This document shows, piece by piece, positions 8,184 to 15,868 of a stretch of DNA of 64,000 nt. This stretch comes from Myxococcota bacterium (GTDB lineage: Bacteria; Myxococcota_A; UBA796), in NCBI GenBank assembly GCA_029251165.1, contig JAQXDW010000072.1, forward strand, positions 124,001-188,000, written 5' to 3'. The notes beneath the pieces are model-generated. The model had not been told where the DNA came from. It did not search any database and saw nothing but the letters and a program-made list of their open reading frames with translations. Every line of letters begins with the position of its first letter. Position 1 is the first letter of the stretch. The position numbers and the translations under genes were made by a program.

Positions 8184-10271
8184 ATGGTGACATCATCGGA
8201 AGCAACTGCTGTTGAGAGACGCAGGGCACGGTCGCTGGCCATGCGCACGGAGCGCTTCAGCATCCGGGAGTTCGATGCTGGCGGCATGCTCAGCACAGCA
8301 CGCCTGGCCGAGATTCGTGCGCAGCTCGACCTTCACGGCGCCCTTCACGTCACCCACACCGGCCTGACCGACGCCGAAGGACTGCGACCGAAGATGGCGG
8401 ACCTCGGCTTCTCGCCCGGTGAGCAGTTCGAAGCCGGAGGCCGCACAGCAGAGGGCTTCCAGCCCAAGTGGTTCGCCGATGGGCTGCGGCGCCTGGACTT
8501 CTACCCACCCGATCTCTACCTGCTGCCCAACAACGAGGTGCAGTACCAGCGCTGCGGCCCCGCGCGGGTGCTGTTTTACTGCCAGCGTGCCCCGGCAGCG
8601 GGCGGACGGACCTTCCTGCACAGTGCTGCGGACATCGCCGATGGGCTGGCCCGATCTGCGGTTGGGTCGCGGCTGCTGGTGAAGCTGCGGTCCCACGGAC
8701 TGATGATTCAGACCGGCTTCCTCGATTCCGCCCACCCGGCAAAGTCCACCAACTACTTCCAGTCCTGGCAGGAGCGCTTCGGCACGACCGACCCCGACGA
8801 GGCCCTCTCCATCGCATCCCGACGCACCGACGAGTACGATCGCTGCTGGTGGAAGCCCGAGGAGACCGGCCACGCCACCCTCATGACCGCCATCGTCCTG
8901 TCCGCCTTCAAGCGCGACCCACGGGATGGACGAGAGTACCTGCGCTTCCCCCGCCTCGCCCTCGGTCCGCCGTCGGTCGAGAACGGCTGGCGCTGCTACC
9001 CGCTGGGCAACGGCGTGCCGTTGAACGCGGCCGAGGCCGAGGCGCTGATGACGGTCTACCTGGAGACCCGCCAGGGCACCGACTGGTCCGACGGAGACCT
9101 CGTGCTGTTCGACAACATCCGGTACGGCCACTCCCGAGAGCGCTTCGAGGGAGAGCGCCCGGTTTTTGTCGGGATGGCCGGTGTCGTCTGGGATGACGCT
9201 GTGGCCCCCCCTGCTCCGCCGCCAGAGCCGCGCCTTCCAGCGCGCTTCGCCCTGCCGGGGCCCGTCCGATACCGGCTGCCCTCGGCTCACATCGCTGAGC
9301 AGGTCAGCATGCGCACCTTCGACGCGCGCGGAGACCTCACCCCAGCCTGCTGTCCCGTCATCCGTGCGCAGCTCGACCGATACGGCGCGCTGCTGATCCG
9401 ACGCACCGGGCTGACGCTGCCCGACTCTGGCGCCCTCTCCGCAGGCCTCCTCGATGCCCTCGGCTTCGGCAGCGACCAAGCGTTCGCCTGGGGTGGTCTC
9501 AGCAGCGGCCGGACCATCCGACGCGCCCTGAGCCGTCACCTGCGGGCCACCGACGACTACCCACCAGAGCACTGGCTGCTGCCCCACAACGAGATCCTCT
9601 ACCAGCGTCAGATGCCCGCCCGGCTGCTGCTGTGCTCGGCTCAGGCGGTGAATCCAGCCCACGGCGGTCGGACCTTCGTCCACAGCGCCGCCCTGGTCGC
9701 TGACCACATCCGCGCAGCCGGCCCCCTCGGAGCACGCCTGCTGGCGGACCTTGCAGCACACGGCTTCCTCATCGAGATGGGCTTCCTCGATGCCAACCAT
9801 CCAGCAAAGTCCACCAACTACTTTCGCTCCTGGCAGGATCGGTTCGATACCACAGACCCCGACGGGGCCCAGGCTCGCTGTCGCGCTGCCCGCGACCAAT
9901 TCGACGACTGCTGGTGGAAGGAGGACGACGGCACCGCCACCCTGATGACCCGCATCCGCATCCCGGCGTTCAAGATCGATCCCCGAGATGGACAGCGCTA
10001 CATGCTGTTCCCGCGCATCGCGCTGGATGCCCCTTCGCTGCACAACGGCTGGCGGCGATTCCCGCTGGGCTGCGGGCGGAGCCTGACCGATCGCGAAGTC
10101 GACCTCCTGCTGTCCGCCTTCCTCGCGACCCGGGAAGGGCTGCACTACCATGCTGGTGACCTCTTGCTGATCGACAACATTCGCTATGGTCACTCCCGCG
10201 AGGCGTTCCTCAGCCCGCGCTCGGTGGGGGTCGCGATGGGCGGCTCGTTCTGGACTGACGATGTCGTTTGA
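8184..10271 (+). CDS. Tandem SyrP/TauD-like Fe(II)/2-oxoglutarate dioxygenase; first domain lacks one ligand
   Basis: 695 residues made of two homologous halves (about 20-340 and 375-695), each resembling one complete SyrP/TauD-type oxygenase of about 330 residues. Both share 'KSTNYF..SWQ.RF.TTDPD', 'GGRTF.HSA' and 'DNIRYGHSRE.F'. The second half has a complete HxE...H triad (H468, E470, H670). In the first half the first ligand is Asn (N116-N117-E118, distal H316), so it may be inactive or regulatory. SyrP hydroxylates a carrier-bound aspartate in syringomycin synthesis; the substrate here is unknown. The start is the first in-frame ATG after the esterase and has a weak ribosome site; ATG at 8241 is an alternative. 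The 3' end overlaps the radical SAM gene by 11 bases. Confidence 0.88.
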   Translation: MVTSSEATAVERRRARSLAMRTERFSIREFDAGGMLSTARLAEIRAQLDLHGALHVTHTGLTDAEGLRPKMADLGFSPGEQFEAGGRTAEGFQPKWFADGLRRLDFYPPDLYLLPNNEVQYQRCGPARVLFYCQRAPAAGGRTFLHSAADIADGLARSAVGSRLLVKLRSHGLMIQTGFLDSAHPAKSTNYFQSWQERFGTTDPDEALSIASRRTDEYDRCWWKPEETGHATLMTAIVLSAFKRDPRDGREYLRFPRLALGPPSVENGWRCYPLGNGVPLNAAEAEALMTVYLETRQGTDWSDGDLVLFDNIRYGHSRERFEGERPVFVGMAGVVWDDAVAPPAPPPEPRLPARFALPGPVRYRLPSAHIAEQVSMRTFDARGDLTPACCPVIRAQLDRYGALLIRRTGLTLPDSGALSAGLLDALGFGSDQAFAWGGLSSGRTIRRALSRHLRATDDYPPEHWLLPHNEILYQRQMPARLLLCSAQAVNPAHGGRTFVHSAALVADHIRAAGPLGARLLADLAAHGFLIEMGFLDANHPAKSTNYFRSWQDRFDTTDPDGAQARCRAARDQFDDCWWKEDDGTATLMTRIRIPAFKIDPRDGQRYMLFPRIALDAPSLHNGWRRFPLGCGRSLTDREVDLLLSAFLATREGLHYHAGDLLLIDNIRYGHSREAFLSPRSVGVAMGGSFWTDDVV

Positions 10272-11331
10272 GCCCAATCAATTCCGCAGCGCTGGATCCA
10301 TCACAGCGCCCGCAGTCTACCGAGCGGGGCGCTGGGAGCTGTTCGAGCCGCGCCCGCCCCTCACCCGTGTCCTCGCCGGGAGGCTCTGGAGGCTGCGTCC
10401 GGGCCTGACCTTCACCCCCTACGCCAACCCCACCGCCTGCAACGCGCACTGCACGTTCTGCTCGGAGGAGCTGCTGCGGAAGGACGGCACACGCCTCACC
10501 GCCAAGACCACCATCACAGACTTCGATCGCTACTTCGCCGGCCTCGATCGGGTCTGGCGAGAGCTCGCCGGCTTCGAGATGGGCCTGAGCCTGTCGGGAC
10601 TGGAGGCGACCTCCTCGCCGCCCTGGATGCTGCGGATGCTCGCGCTGGTGGCAGATCACAGCGCGCTGTTTCCCGAGAAGGTCCTCTACTCCAACGGCAC
10701 CGGCCTCTTCACCCACCCCCCGCTCGTCGATGCAATGCAGGCCGTCGGGTTCGACCGGGTCGAGCTGTCTCGCAGTCACCTCAATGAAGACATCAACCAG
10801 CAAATAATGCGGTTCAATCGCGGTGAGCCCATTCGGAAGCACGCCGCGTTCGAGGCACTCATCGCTGCCCTGCGGGACCGGGTGACGGTGAAGCTGTCCT
10901 GCATCCTCACCGCTGCTGGCGTCTCGACCCTACGGGGAATCGAGGACTACATTGATCAGGCCGCCGACCTCGGCATCACCGAGATCGTCTTTCGAGAGCT
11001 GTCGCAGCTTGGATCGGTCTACAACGAGAACCGGTTCACCGACTGGATCGCAGAGAACCGGGTCGATGTCCGGGCGCTGATGCAGCAGGTCCAGCCCGAC
11101 ACCGGAGACCTGCGCGATGGCTGGGAATTCCTGGGTGCAACCTCGGGATACTATTACTACAATGAAGTCTATCAGCGACGCGGAGTGACCGTGCGGCTGG
11201 AGGTCTCCTCCTACACCGCCCACCACGACGCCCACCGAACCGGCGTGCTCCAGAAGCTCGTCTTCCACTCGACCGGCGACCTCTGCGGAGACTGGGTGCC
11301 AGATGCCCTCCAGATCGGCAACTACTACTGA
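10261..11331 (+). CDS. Radical SAM protein
   Basis: 356 residues. The CxxxCxxC cluster that binds the 4Fe-4S/SAM centre is at C60, C64 and C67 (TACNAHCTFC). 'EMGLSLSGLEATSSP' occupies the place of the family's GGE motif. No C-terminal SPASM Cys cluster is visible, so it probably carries one cluster. The start lies inside the end of the dioxygenase gene (11-base overlap) and its own end overlaps the next gene by 29 bases, so the three genes should be translated as a unit. Coupling to a SyrP-like oxygenase suggests a tailoring role in making a small metabolite or modified peptide; this is inference. I do not recognise the subfamily. Confidence 0.88.
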   Translation: MSFEPNQFRSAGSITAPAVYRAGRWELFEPRPPLTRVLAGRLWRLRPGLTFTPYANPTACNAHCTFCSEELLRKDGTRLTAKTTITDFDRYFAGLDRVWRELAGFEMGLSLSGLEATSSPPWMLRMLALVADHSALFPEKVLYSNGTGLFTHPPLVDAMQAVGFDRVELSRSHLNEDINQQIMRFNRGEPIRKHAAFEALIAALRDRVTVKLSCILTAAGVSTLRGIEDYIDQAADLGITEIVFRELSQLGSVYNENRFTDWIAENRVDVRALMQQVQPDTGDLRDGWEFLGATSGYYYYNEVYQRRGVTVRLEVSSYTAHHDAHRTGVLQKLVFHSTGDLCGDWVPDALQIGNYY

Positions 11332-11794
11332 GACCCTCGCCGCCATCGCGGCGGAGGTTCCCTGTGTCCTCATCGGCACCGCAGCACTTCGACGGCTTCA
11401 TCCGATCGCCCTGGCGTCCTACACGCGGGCGAGAACAGACTGCGACTACCTGCTGCGCCCGGCAGCCCTCTTGCCGTTCGTCGGTGTGGTGCAGTCGATG
11501 GGCTTCTCGGTGAGTGCATGGGGAGAGCCCTGGCAGCCGAGGTGGAGACTCGAGGATGTCACCGGGCGGTTCTACGTTCGCGCAGTGCGCGGCCCGCTCA
11601 CCCTCGACGCCACCTTCGAGTGTCCGCTCATCGACGTCGACGCCGCCCATGCACAGGCCCGCTGGATCGATGGGGTTCCGATCGCACCCGAGCCGATGCT
11701 CTGGCGGCTGAAGTGGATCAAGGACGCCGCAGCGTGCGAGGCGTTCGCTGCAGCCCATGGCCTCACGATCCCAGAAGAGGCGCGGCTCGGGTGA
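11303..11794 (+). CDS. Nucleotidyltransferase-fold protein (AbiEii/MenA-like)
   Basis: 163 residues. 'VLIGTAALRRLHPIAL' followed by 'RARTDCDYLLRP' resembles the G-[GS] segment and the paired acidic residues (DxD) of the minimal nucleotidyltransferase fold, as in AbiEii or uncharacterised NTase proteins. A third acidic site may be 'LDATFECPLIDVD'. It starts within the radical SAM gene (29-base overlap), a strong sign of functional coupling. It could nucleotidylate a small molecule or protein; equally it may be a degenerate binding domain. No adjacent partner antitoxin is seen, so a toxin-antitoxin role is less likely. Confidence 0.6.
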   Translation: MPSRSATTTETLAAIAAEVPCVLIGTAALRRLHPIALASYTRARTDCDYLLRPAALLPFVGVVQSMGFSVSAWGEPWQPRWRLEDVTGRFYVRAVRGPLTLDATFECPLIDVDAAHAQARWIDGVPIAPEPMLWRLKWIKDAAACEAFAAAHGLTIPEEARLG

Positions 11795-11822
11795 TGGGGA
11801 GCACCTCGTGGGTTCGGGGCCT

Positions 11823-12764
11823 TCACCGACGGGATCTCCGCCAGACGCCACCCCAGATGGAGAGCAGCAGTCCGAGCAGCCCTCCCCCGCCGCGTGCCGA
11901 GACCGTCGCGCAGCCACCGACAGGGGAGTCTTCCTCGGGAGTCCCAGCGAGGTCCGTGACATGCTCCGCGATCAGCCGGGTGATCTCGGTGAGGAAGGCC
12001 TGATCGACCACGTCGTACTCATCACGGGCAGTGTGGTAGGTCGGCGGCTGGGGAAAGGTCCCGCAGTGCAGCGCGGGCAGCCCGGCGAGCCAGAACGGCC
12101 AGTGATCGGATCGGCTGTCTCCGCCGATGGCCTCCTGATCGACCCCGTAGACCTCGAGGTCTGTTGCCACCGCCATCAGCGCCTCGGCCTCTGCCGACCA
12201 CCGGCTGTCATAGCTAAAGAACAGCACATCGCCGGGGTTGTAGCCGATGGGATCGAGGATGAGGGCCATGCGGATGTCGGTGTACTGCGGCGCGTGGTGG
12301 TGACTGCCGAGCAGTCCAACCTCCTCACCATCAAACAGCACGAACCGGATCGGGTGCCGGTAGCGGCCGCCGGCCAGAAGCCGCGCGACCTCTAAGATCG
12401 CGCTGACTCCCGAGGCATCATCGTCTGCCCCTGGCGCGTCATCCTCGGCGGGGCGGTAGTCATCCTCAGCGGCGGCGGTCGAGTCGTAGTGGGCGCCGAG
12501 AATGACCGGAGTGTCCGTCTGCCCGGGGATCTCTGCGATGAGGTTTGTCAGGGTTCCGTAGTCGTCATCCGTAAAGACCTCCTCGGTGATCACCAGCCCG
12601 TCGATGGCCTCCAGCTGACTTCGGATGTGGTCCGTCGCCAGCGCGTGATCGGCATGGAGGACATGCCGGGAGCGGAGCGTCGTGAGGGCATGCAGATCGT
12701 CAGCGATCCGGCCGGAGTCCGGAGTCAATGCAACGGCTGCTGGCAGAAGAAAAGTCAGGAGCAT
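11823..12764 (-). CDS. Exported M28-family zinc peptidase with C-terminal sorting tail
   Basis: 313 residues from the ATG that opens a signal peptide (MLLTFLLPAAVA). The M28 aminopeptidase pattern is clear: 'VILGAHYDST' (first zinc His/Asp), 'GADDDASGVSAILEVAR' (bridging Asp), 'FVLFDGEEVGLLGS' (catalytic and binding Glu), 'LDPIGYN', and a late His in 'TYHTARDEYD'. It should release N-terminal amino acids from peptides outside the cytoplasm. The C-terminus has a Gly-Gly-Cys motif, a Gly/Leu/Trp hydrophobic stretch and a final Arg-rich patch, the layout of MYXO-CTERM-type surface sorting signals. TATACT six bases before the ATG and no Shine-Dalgarno suggest a leaderless mRNA. Confidence 0.9.
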   Translation of the reverse strand: MLLTFLLPAAVALTPDSGRIADDLHALTTLRSRHVLHADHALATDHIRSQLEAIDGLVITEEVFTDDDYGTLTNLIAEIPGQTDTPVILGAHYDSTAAAEDDYRPAEDDAPGADDDASGVSAILEVARLLAGGRYRHPIRFVLFDGEEVGLLGSHHHAPQYTDIRMALILDPIGYNPGDVLFFSYDSRWSAEAEALMAVATDLEVYGVDQEAIGGDSRSDHWPFWLAGLPALHCGTFPQPPTYHTARDEYDVVDQAFLTEITRLIAEHVTDLAGTPEEDSPVGGCATVSARGGGGLLGLLLSIWGGVWRRSRR

Positions 12765-12770
12765 CGTGGC

Positions 12771-12776
12771 AGTATA
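12771..12776 (-). promoter_or_regulatory. Candidate -10 element (TATACT), leaderless arrangement
   Basis: TATACT on the minus strand ends six bases before the ATG of the M28 peptidase gene, and no ribosome site is present. It lies in a 47-base divergent gap shared with the plus-strand lipoprotein gene. Confidence 0.45.
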
Positions 12777-12811
12777 CGATCGGAGCTGAATACGGTTGAG
12801 ATGGAGGAACA

Positions 12812-13288
12812 ATGCGGACACTCTTGCTGATCACTCTGCTGGCTTGCGGCGACAAGGCCGACGACACCGCGAGCACGGGGGCAGACACCGACACCGCGAG
12901 CACGGGGGCAGGCACCGACACCGACACAAGCGATGCCTCGAGTGAGGCATCGGGAACAGTGACGATGACCGCCACGGCCGAGGGCTCCAAGGGACAGACG
13001 CTCATCGGCTTCGTGTGGACCGGCGAGGCCAACGAGCCGCCGGCGGCTGCGATCTGTGAGACCCTGACCAGCGACACGCAGACGGTCACCGCGACCCTCA
13101 GCCAGCTGAACGACAAAGACCCATGCAACCTCAGCGACCCGATCACGTTCCCAGGCGGTGAGTATGCGATCTTCGCCGGGGTCTTCGTGGCGGGGAAGAA
13201 GTTCCCGATCCTCTGCACCCCGCCGATGACCGTCACCGTCGACGGAGACACAGAGATCGACATGCCAGCCATGGGGCCGTGCAAGTAG
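12812..13288 (+). CDS. Lipoprotein with Asp/Thr/Ser-rich linker
   Basis: 158 residues starting with a lipoprotein signal (LLITLLACG). A linker of about 40 residues made of Asp, Thr, Ala, Ser and Gly follows, encoded by two imperfect copies of a roughly 27-base unit. The C-terminal 100 residues are a compact beta-rich domain with three Cys and no recognised family. A good ribosome site (GGAGG) precedes the ATG. Similar linkers occur in other lipoproteins of this window and probably hold the folded domain away from the membrane. Confidence 0.8.
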   Translation: MRTLLLITLLACGDKADDTASTGADTDTASTGAGTDTDTSDASSEASGTVTMTATAEGSKGQTLIGFVWTGEANEPPAAAICETLTSDTQTVTATLSQLNDKDPCNLSDPITFPGGEYAIFAGVFVAGKKFPILCTPPMTVTVDGDTEIDMPAMGPCK

Positions 13289-13339
13289 CCGGGCTTCCTG
13301 GAGGCTGTGCGATGCTCGGCTGCCGCGCGCGACCCTGAC

Positions 13340-13370
13340 GAGGCCCCTGTAGCCCTGCCAGCGGGGCCTC
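13340..13370 (+). terminator. Hairpin after lipoprotein gene
   Basis: GAGGCCCC and GGGGCCTC form a perfect 8-bp stem with a 15-base loop, about 50 bases past the lipoprotein stop codon. No T-run follows, so it may act with Rho or only stabilise the 3' end. Confidence 0.4.
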
Positions 13371-13428
13371 TCAGCGCCCGGCCCGACGGCAATGTCAGGG
13401 CCTGTATTTCCCCTCCATCGGAGGTCCG

Positions 13429-14211
13429 ATGCATGCACACCACGATCTCTCCGCCACCCTCCTCCTTGAGCTGGGGCTGCGCGCGGAGTCTCTCCTCGGG
13501 AGCACCCCAGACACCACACGCTGGGGAATGCTCGCCGCTCCGCTGATCTTCGGGACAGTGCTGTGGGCCGGACTTCGGCAGGTTCCAGAGGGTGCCCGCC
13601 TCAACACTGCCGGCCAGGTGATGCTCACCACGCTCGGGCTGGCGAGCGCGGGAGTGGTCGCGGGATTCTTCAGCGGCTGGGACGGCCTGCAGGGCTGGCT
13701 CTCGCCGGAGACCGCCCTCCACTCCGGCGCACTGCTGATGGTGCTGTCGGGTGTCACCATGCTGGCTGGTGGCTTCCTGCGGCTGCGCAGGGAGCGGTGC
13801 TGGATGGTTCAGCTGACCGCCGGAGCACTGCTCGCGGGTGCTGGGGCGCTCGGGCTGAAGGGACTGGAGGTCGTGGCGTTCTCTCGCAACGACTACGCGC
13901 TCGCCAGCGTGGTGGTGCCGATGAACCGAGTCGCGATGGGGATCGCCGGGCTGTACCTGCTCGGTGCCCTGCTGGTCGCGCTGAAGATGCCCCGACGCCT
14001 GGCCCCGATCAGCGCACTGCTCGCCCTCCTCGGCCTGATCGCCCTGGTCTGCAGCTGGCCTCAGGTAGACCGGAGTCTCTCCCTCACCGGACACCGCCGC
14101 ATGCTCCGTGATCCTCCCCAGCTGCGCGCCTCCGGAGATGACGGCTCGGCCCGCACCTGGCCAGAGTACGACCGACATCCCCGACCTGTGATCGACGCCG
14201 CCGTGGAGTAG
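13429..14211 (+). CDS. Integral membrane protein, about six helices
   Basis: 260 residues with hydrophobic segments at roughly 33-50, 65-82, 100-118, 125-145, 165-185 and 192-208, and a polar C-terminal tail. The N-terminus carries a His-rich start (MHAHHD). A strong ribosome site (CGGAGG) precedes the ATG. No transporter or enzyme motif was recognised. It is flanked by a hairpin upstream and is convergent with the hydroquinone reductase gene, so it is probably transcribed alone. Confidence 0.75.
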   Translation: MHAHHDLSATLLLELGLRAESLLGSTPDTTRWGMLAAPLIFGTVLWAGLRQVPEGARLNTAGQVMLTTLGLASAGVVAGFFSGWDGLQGWLSPETALHSGALLMVLSGVTMLAGGFLRLRRERCWMVQLTAGALLAGAGALGLKGLEVVAFSRNDYALASVVVPMNRVAMGIAGLYLLGALLVALKMPRRLAPISALLALLGLIALVCSWPQVDRSLSLTGHRRMLRDPPQLRASGDDGSARTWPEYDRHPRPVIDAAVE

Positions 14212-14248
14212 GCGGACCGATGCGCTGCGCGTCAGCGGGGGTTCTCCG

Positions 14249-15187
14249 TCACCCGCGTCCGTGGGGGGCCTCGAAGTCCAGGTGCGGCCCCAGCGGGATG
14301 ATTCCCCGCGGGTTGAGGCCCGGACTGCGCCCGTAGTAGCCGCGCTTGTAGAGGTCGATGTCCACCGTCTCCCCGACTCCTGGGGTCTGGTAGAGGTCTC
14401 GAAGGTAGGGTGCGAGGTTGGCGAAGTCAGCGATGCGCTGGCGGTTGCACTTGAAGTGGCTGTAGTAGACCGCGTCGAACCGGATGAGGGTGGTGAACAG
14501 CCGAATGTCAGCGAGAGTCAGGGTGTCCCCGACGAGGTAGCGGTGCCGGGCCAGGCGGGCTTCGACCCGATCCAGCGCCGCAAACAGCGGGTGGTATGCA
14601 CGCTCATAGGCCTCCTGAGTGCGGGCAAAGCCGGCCTTGTAGACACCGTTGTTGATGTCGGTGTACACCCAGGCGTTCACCGCCTCGATCTCCGCCCGGA
14701 GCACCTCGGGGTACAGGTCGATCCCGGGATCGCCCATCTGCGCATTGAGCATGACGATGATCTCGGCTGACTCGTTGCTGACGATGGTCTGTGCCGCGCG
14801 GTCCCAGAGCACCGGAACGGTCGCCGAGCCGGTGTAGGTGTCATCCGCCCGAGCGTACACCCGATGCAGGGGCAGCATCCCGTCGACCGGCTGGAGACCA
14901 TCGACGCCCTCCGGGAACCACCAGCCCTGATCGTTTCGGCGAAGGTGGGCGACGGTCATCGAGACGTCGGCGCGCAGTCCCTTGAGGTTGCGCACGATGA
15001 TCGTCCGATGTGCCCACGGACAGTTGTGGGCCACGAACAGGTGGTAGCGGCCGGCTTGAGGCGGGTGGGGGCCGTCCGCAGAGAGGGTGCTGCGGAAGGC
15101 CGTCCGACCACGGACGAAGTCGCCCCCCGGCCCGATCCGGGTCTGCTCTTCAGCGGTGATCCACTGGCCATTGATCAGGGTTCCCAT
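14249..15187 (-). CDS. Glutathionyl-hydroquinone reductase (YqjG/ECM4-type GST)
   Basis: 312 residues, normal for the family, which reduces glutathionyl-hydroquinones and similar conjugates. The thioredoxin-like half holds the catalytic Cys in NCPWAHR (C56); the C-terminal helical half has the family's 'FKCNRQRI' and 'YLRDLYQTPGVGETVD' segments. The start ATG has GGGAGAG upstream and lies one base after the stop of the hemerythrin gene, so the two form an operon. Pairing with a hemerythrin-like protein suggests a role in redox or quinone stress. Confidence 0.93.
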   Translation of the reverse strand: MGTLINGQWITAEEQTRIGPGGDFVRGRTAFRSTLSADGPHPPQAGRYHLFVAHNCPWAHRTIIVRNLKGLRADVSMTVAHLRRNDQGWWFPEGVDGLQPVDGMLPLHRVYARADDTYTGSATVPVLWDRAAQTIVSNESAEIIVMLNAQMGDPGIDLYPEVLRAEIEAVNAWVYTDINNGVYKAGFARTQEAYERAYHPLFAALDRVEARLARHRYLVGDTLTLADIRLFTTLIRFDAVYYSHFKCNRQRIADFANLAPYLRDLYQTPGVGETVDIDLYKRGYYGRSPGLNPRGIIPLGPHLDFEAPHGRG

Positions 15188-15188
15188 C

Positions 15189-15716
15189 TCACTCTCCCTG
15201 CCCCAGTCTCGACAGGAGCGTGCGGATGTTGTTGTGGTAGTAGGACTCGAATTCGTCTGGCTGCAGCGCAAGCAGGGCCGGCACGACCCGCTCTTCCTCG
15301 ACATCGAGGTGAGCGTGGAGGGCGGCATCGTGAGTCTTCAGCGCCGTGCACAGCGCCGGGGTCGCAGGCCCATCGCAGCCGGCAGCTGCTGCCCGGACCG
15401 CAGCATCGAGCGCCGCAAGCTGATGATGGCCGGCGCGCAGCGGCTCACAGGACAGGCCCCAGCGGGCCTCCAGGTACGGGTAGAGCTTGTGCTCCTCGTA
15501 GCGCTCGTGACCGGACATCGCCGACTTCCAGTAGTCAAAGACCCAGCCGATGGCCGCAGCATCGCCACCGGACTCCGCACGGCGAACCAGGGAGCGGCTG
15601 GTGAGTCGAAAGCGCTTGTGGGCGCCGAGCAGGAGGACCTGCTGAGGGAAGCGGGGATGGTCTTGCCAGGCGTGGCGTGGCAGCTCAAGGACCGCAGTGT
15701 CCGAGCGGATGGTCAT
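15189..15716 (-). CDS. Hemerythrin HHE-domain protein
   Basis: 175 residues, all helical, with spaced His and Glu residues typical of the HHE di-iron four-helix bundle: 'HKRFR', 'GHERYEEHKLYPYLE', 'GHHQL' and 'HAHLDVEEERVVP'. Such domains bind two irons and sense or carry O2 or NO, or take part in iron-centre repair. It is soluble. The stop codon abuts the ATG of the hydroquinone reductase (one base between them), so they are translated together. Confidence 0.85.
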   Translation of the reverse strand: MTIRSDTAVLELPRHAWQDHPRFPQQVLLLGAHKRFRLTSRSLVRRAESGGDAAAIGWVFDYWKSAMSGHERYEEHKLYPYLEARWGLSCEPLRAGHHQLAALDAAVRAAAAGCDGPATPALCTALKTHDAALHAHLDVEEERVVPALLALQPDEFESYYHNNIRTLLSRLGQGE

Positions 15717-15809
15717 GGCATTCTCTCCAGCATCTCCCCGGCGGCGAGCCTGCGTCGTTCATGCGCAGCGCAGCCTGGGATCAGGAATATCGATACCGAC
15801 TGGGAACGG

Positions 15810-15854
15810 AAAAGGGGCGGCTTGGAAACACTGTGTTTCAGCACAGCACCGCCC
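15810..15854 (-). terminator. Probable intrinsic terminator of the metallophosphoesterase gene
   Basis: On the minus strand GGGCGG pairs with CCGCCC, with an inner GAAACAC/GTGTTTC stem, followed by a CTTTT run (T residues opposite 15810-15813). It starts about 15 bases after the metallophosphoesterase stop codon. Confidence 0.5.
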
Positions 15855-15868
15855 GAGACGGCGTCGGC

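Noticed and set aside
8193..10277. 694-codon open frame on the minus strand opposite the tandem dioxygenase gene
   Set aside because: It lies fully antisense to a gene with clear family motifs in both halves; long shadow frames are common at this GC content and its sequence has no recognisable domain.
11303..11794. Nucleotidyltransferase-like gene as half of an AbiE-type toxin-antitoxin pair
   Set aside because: No AbiEi-like winged-helix partner is adjacent, and the gene overlaps a radical SAM gene instead.
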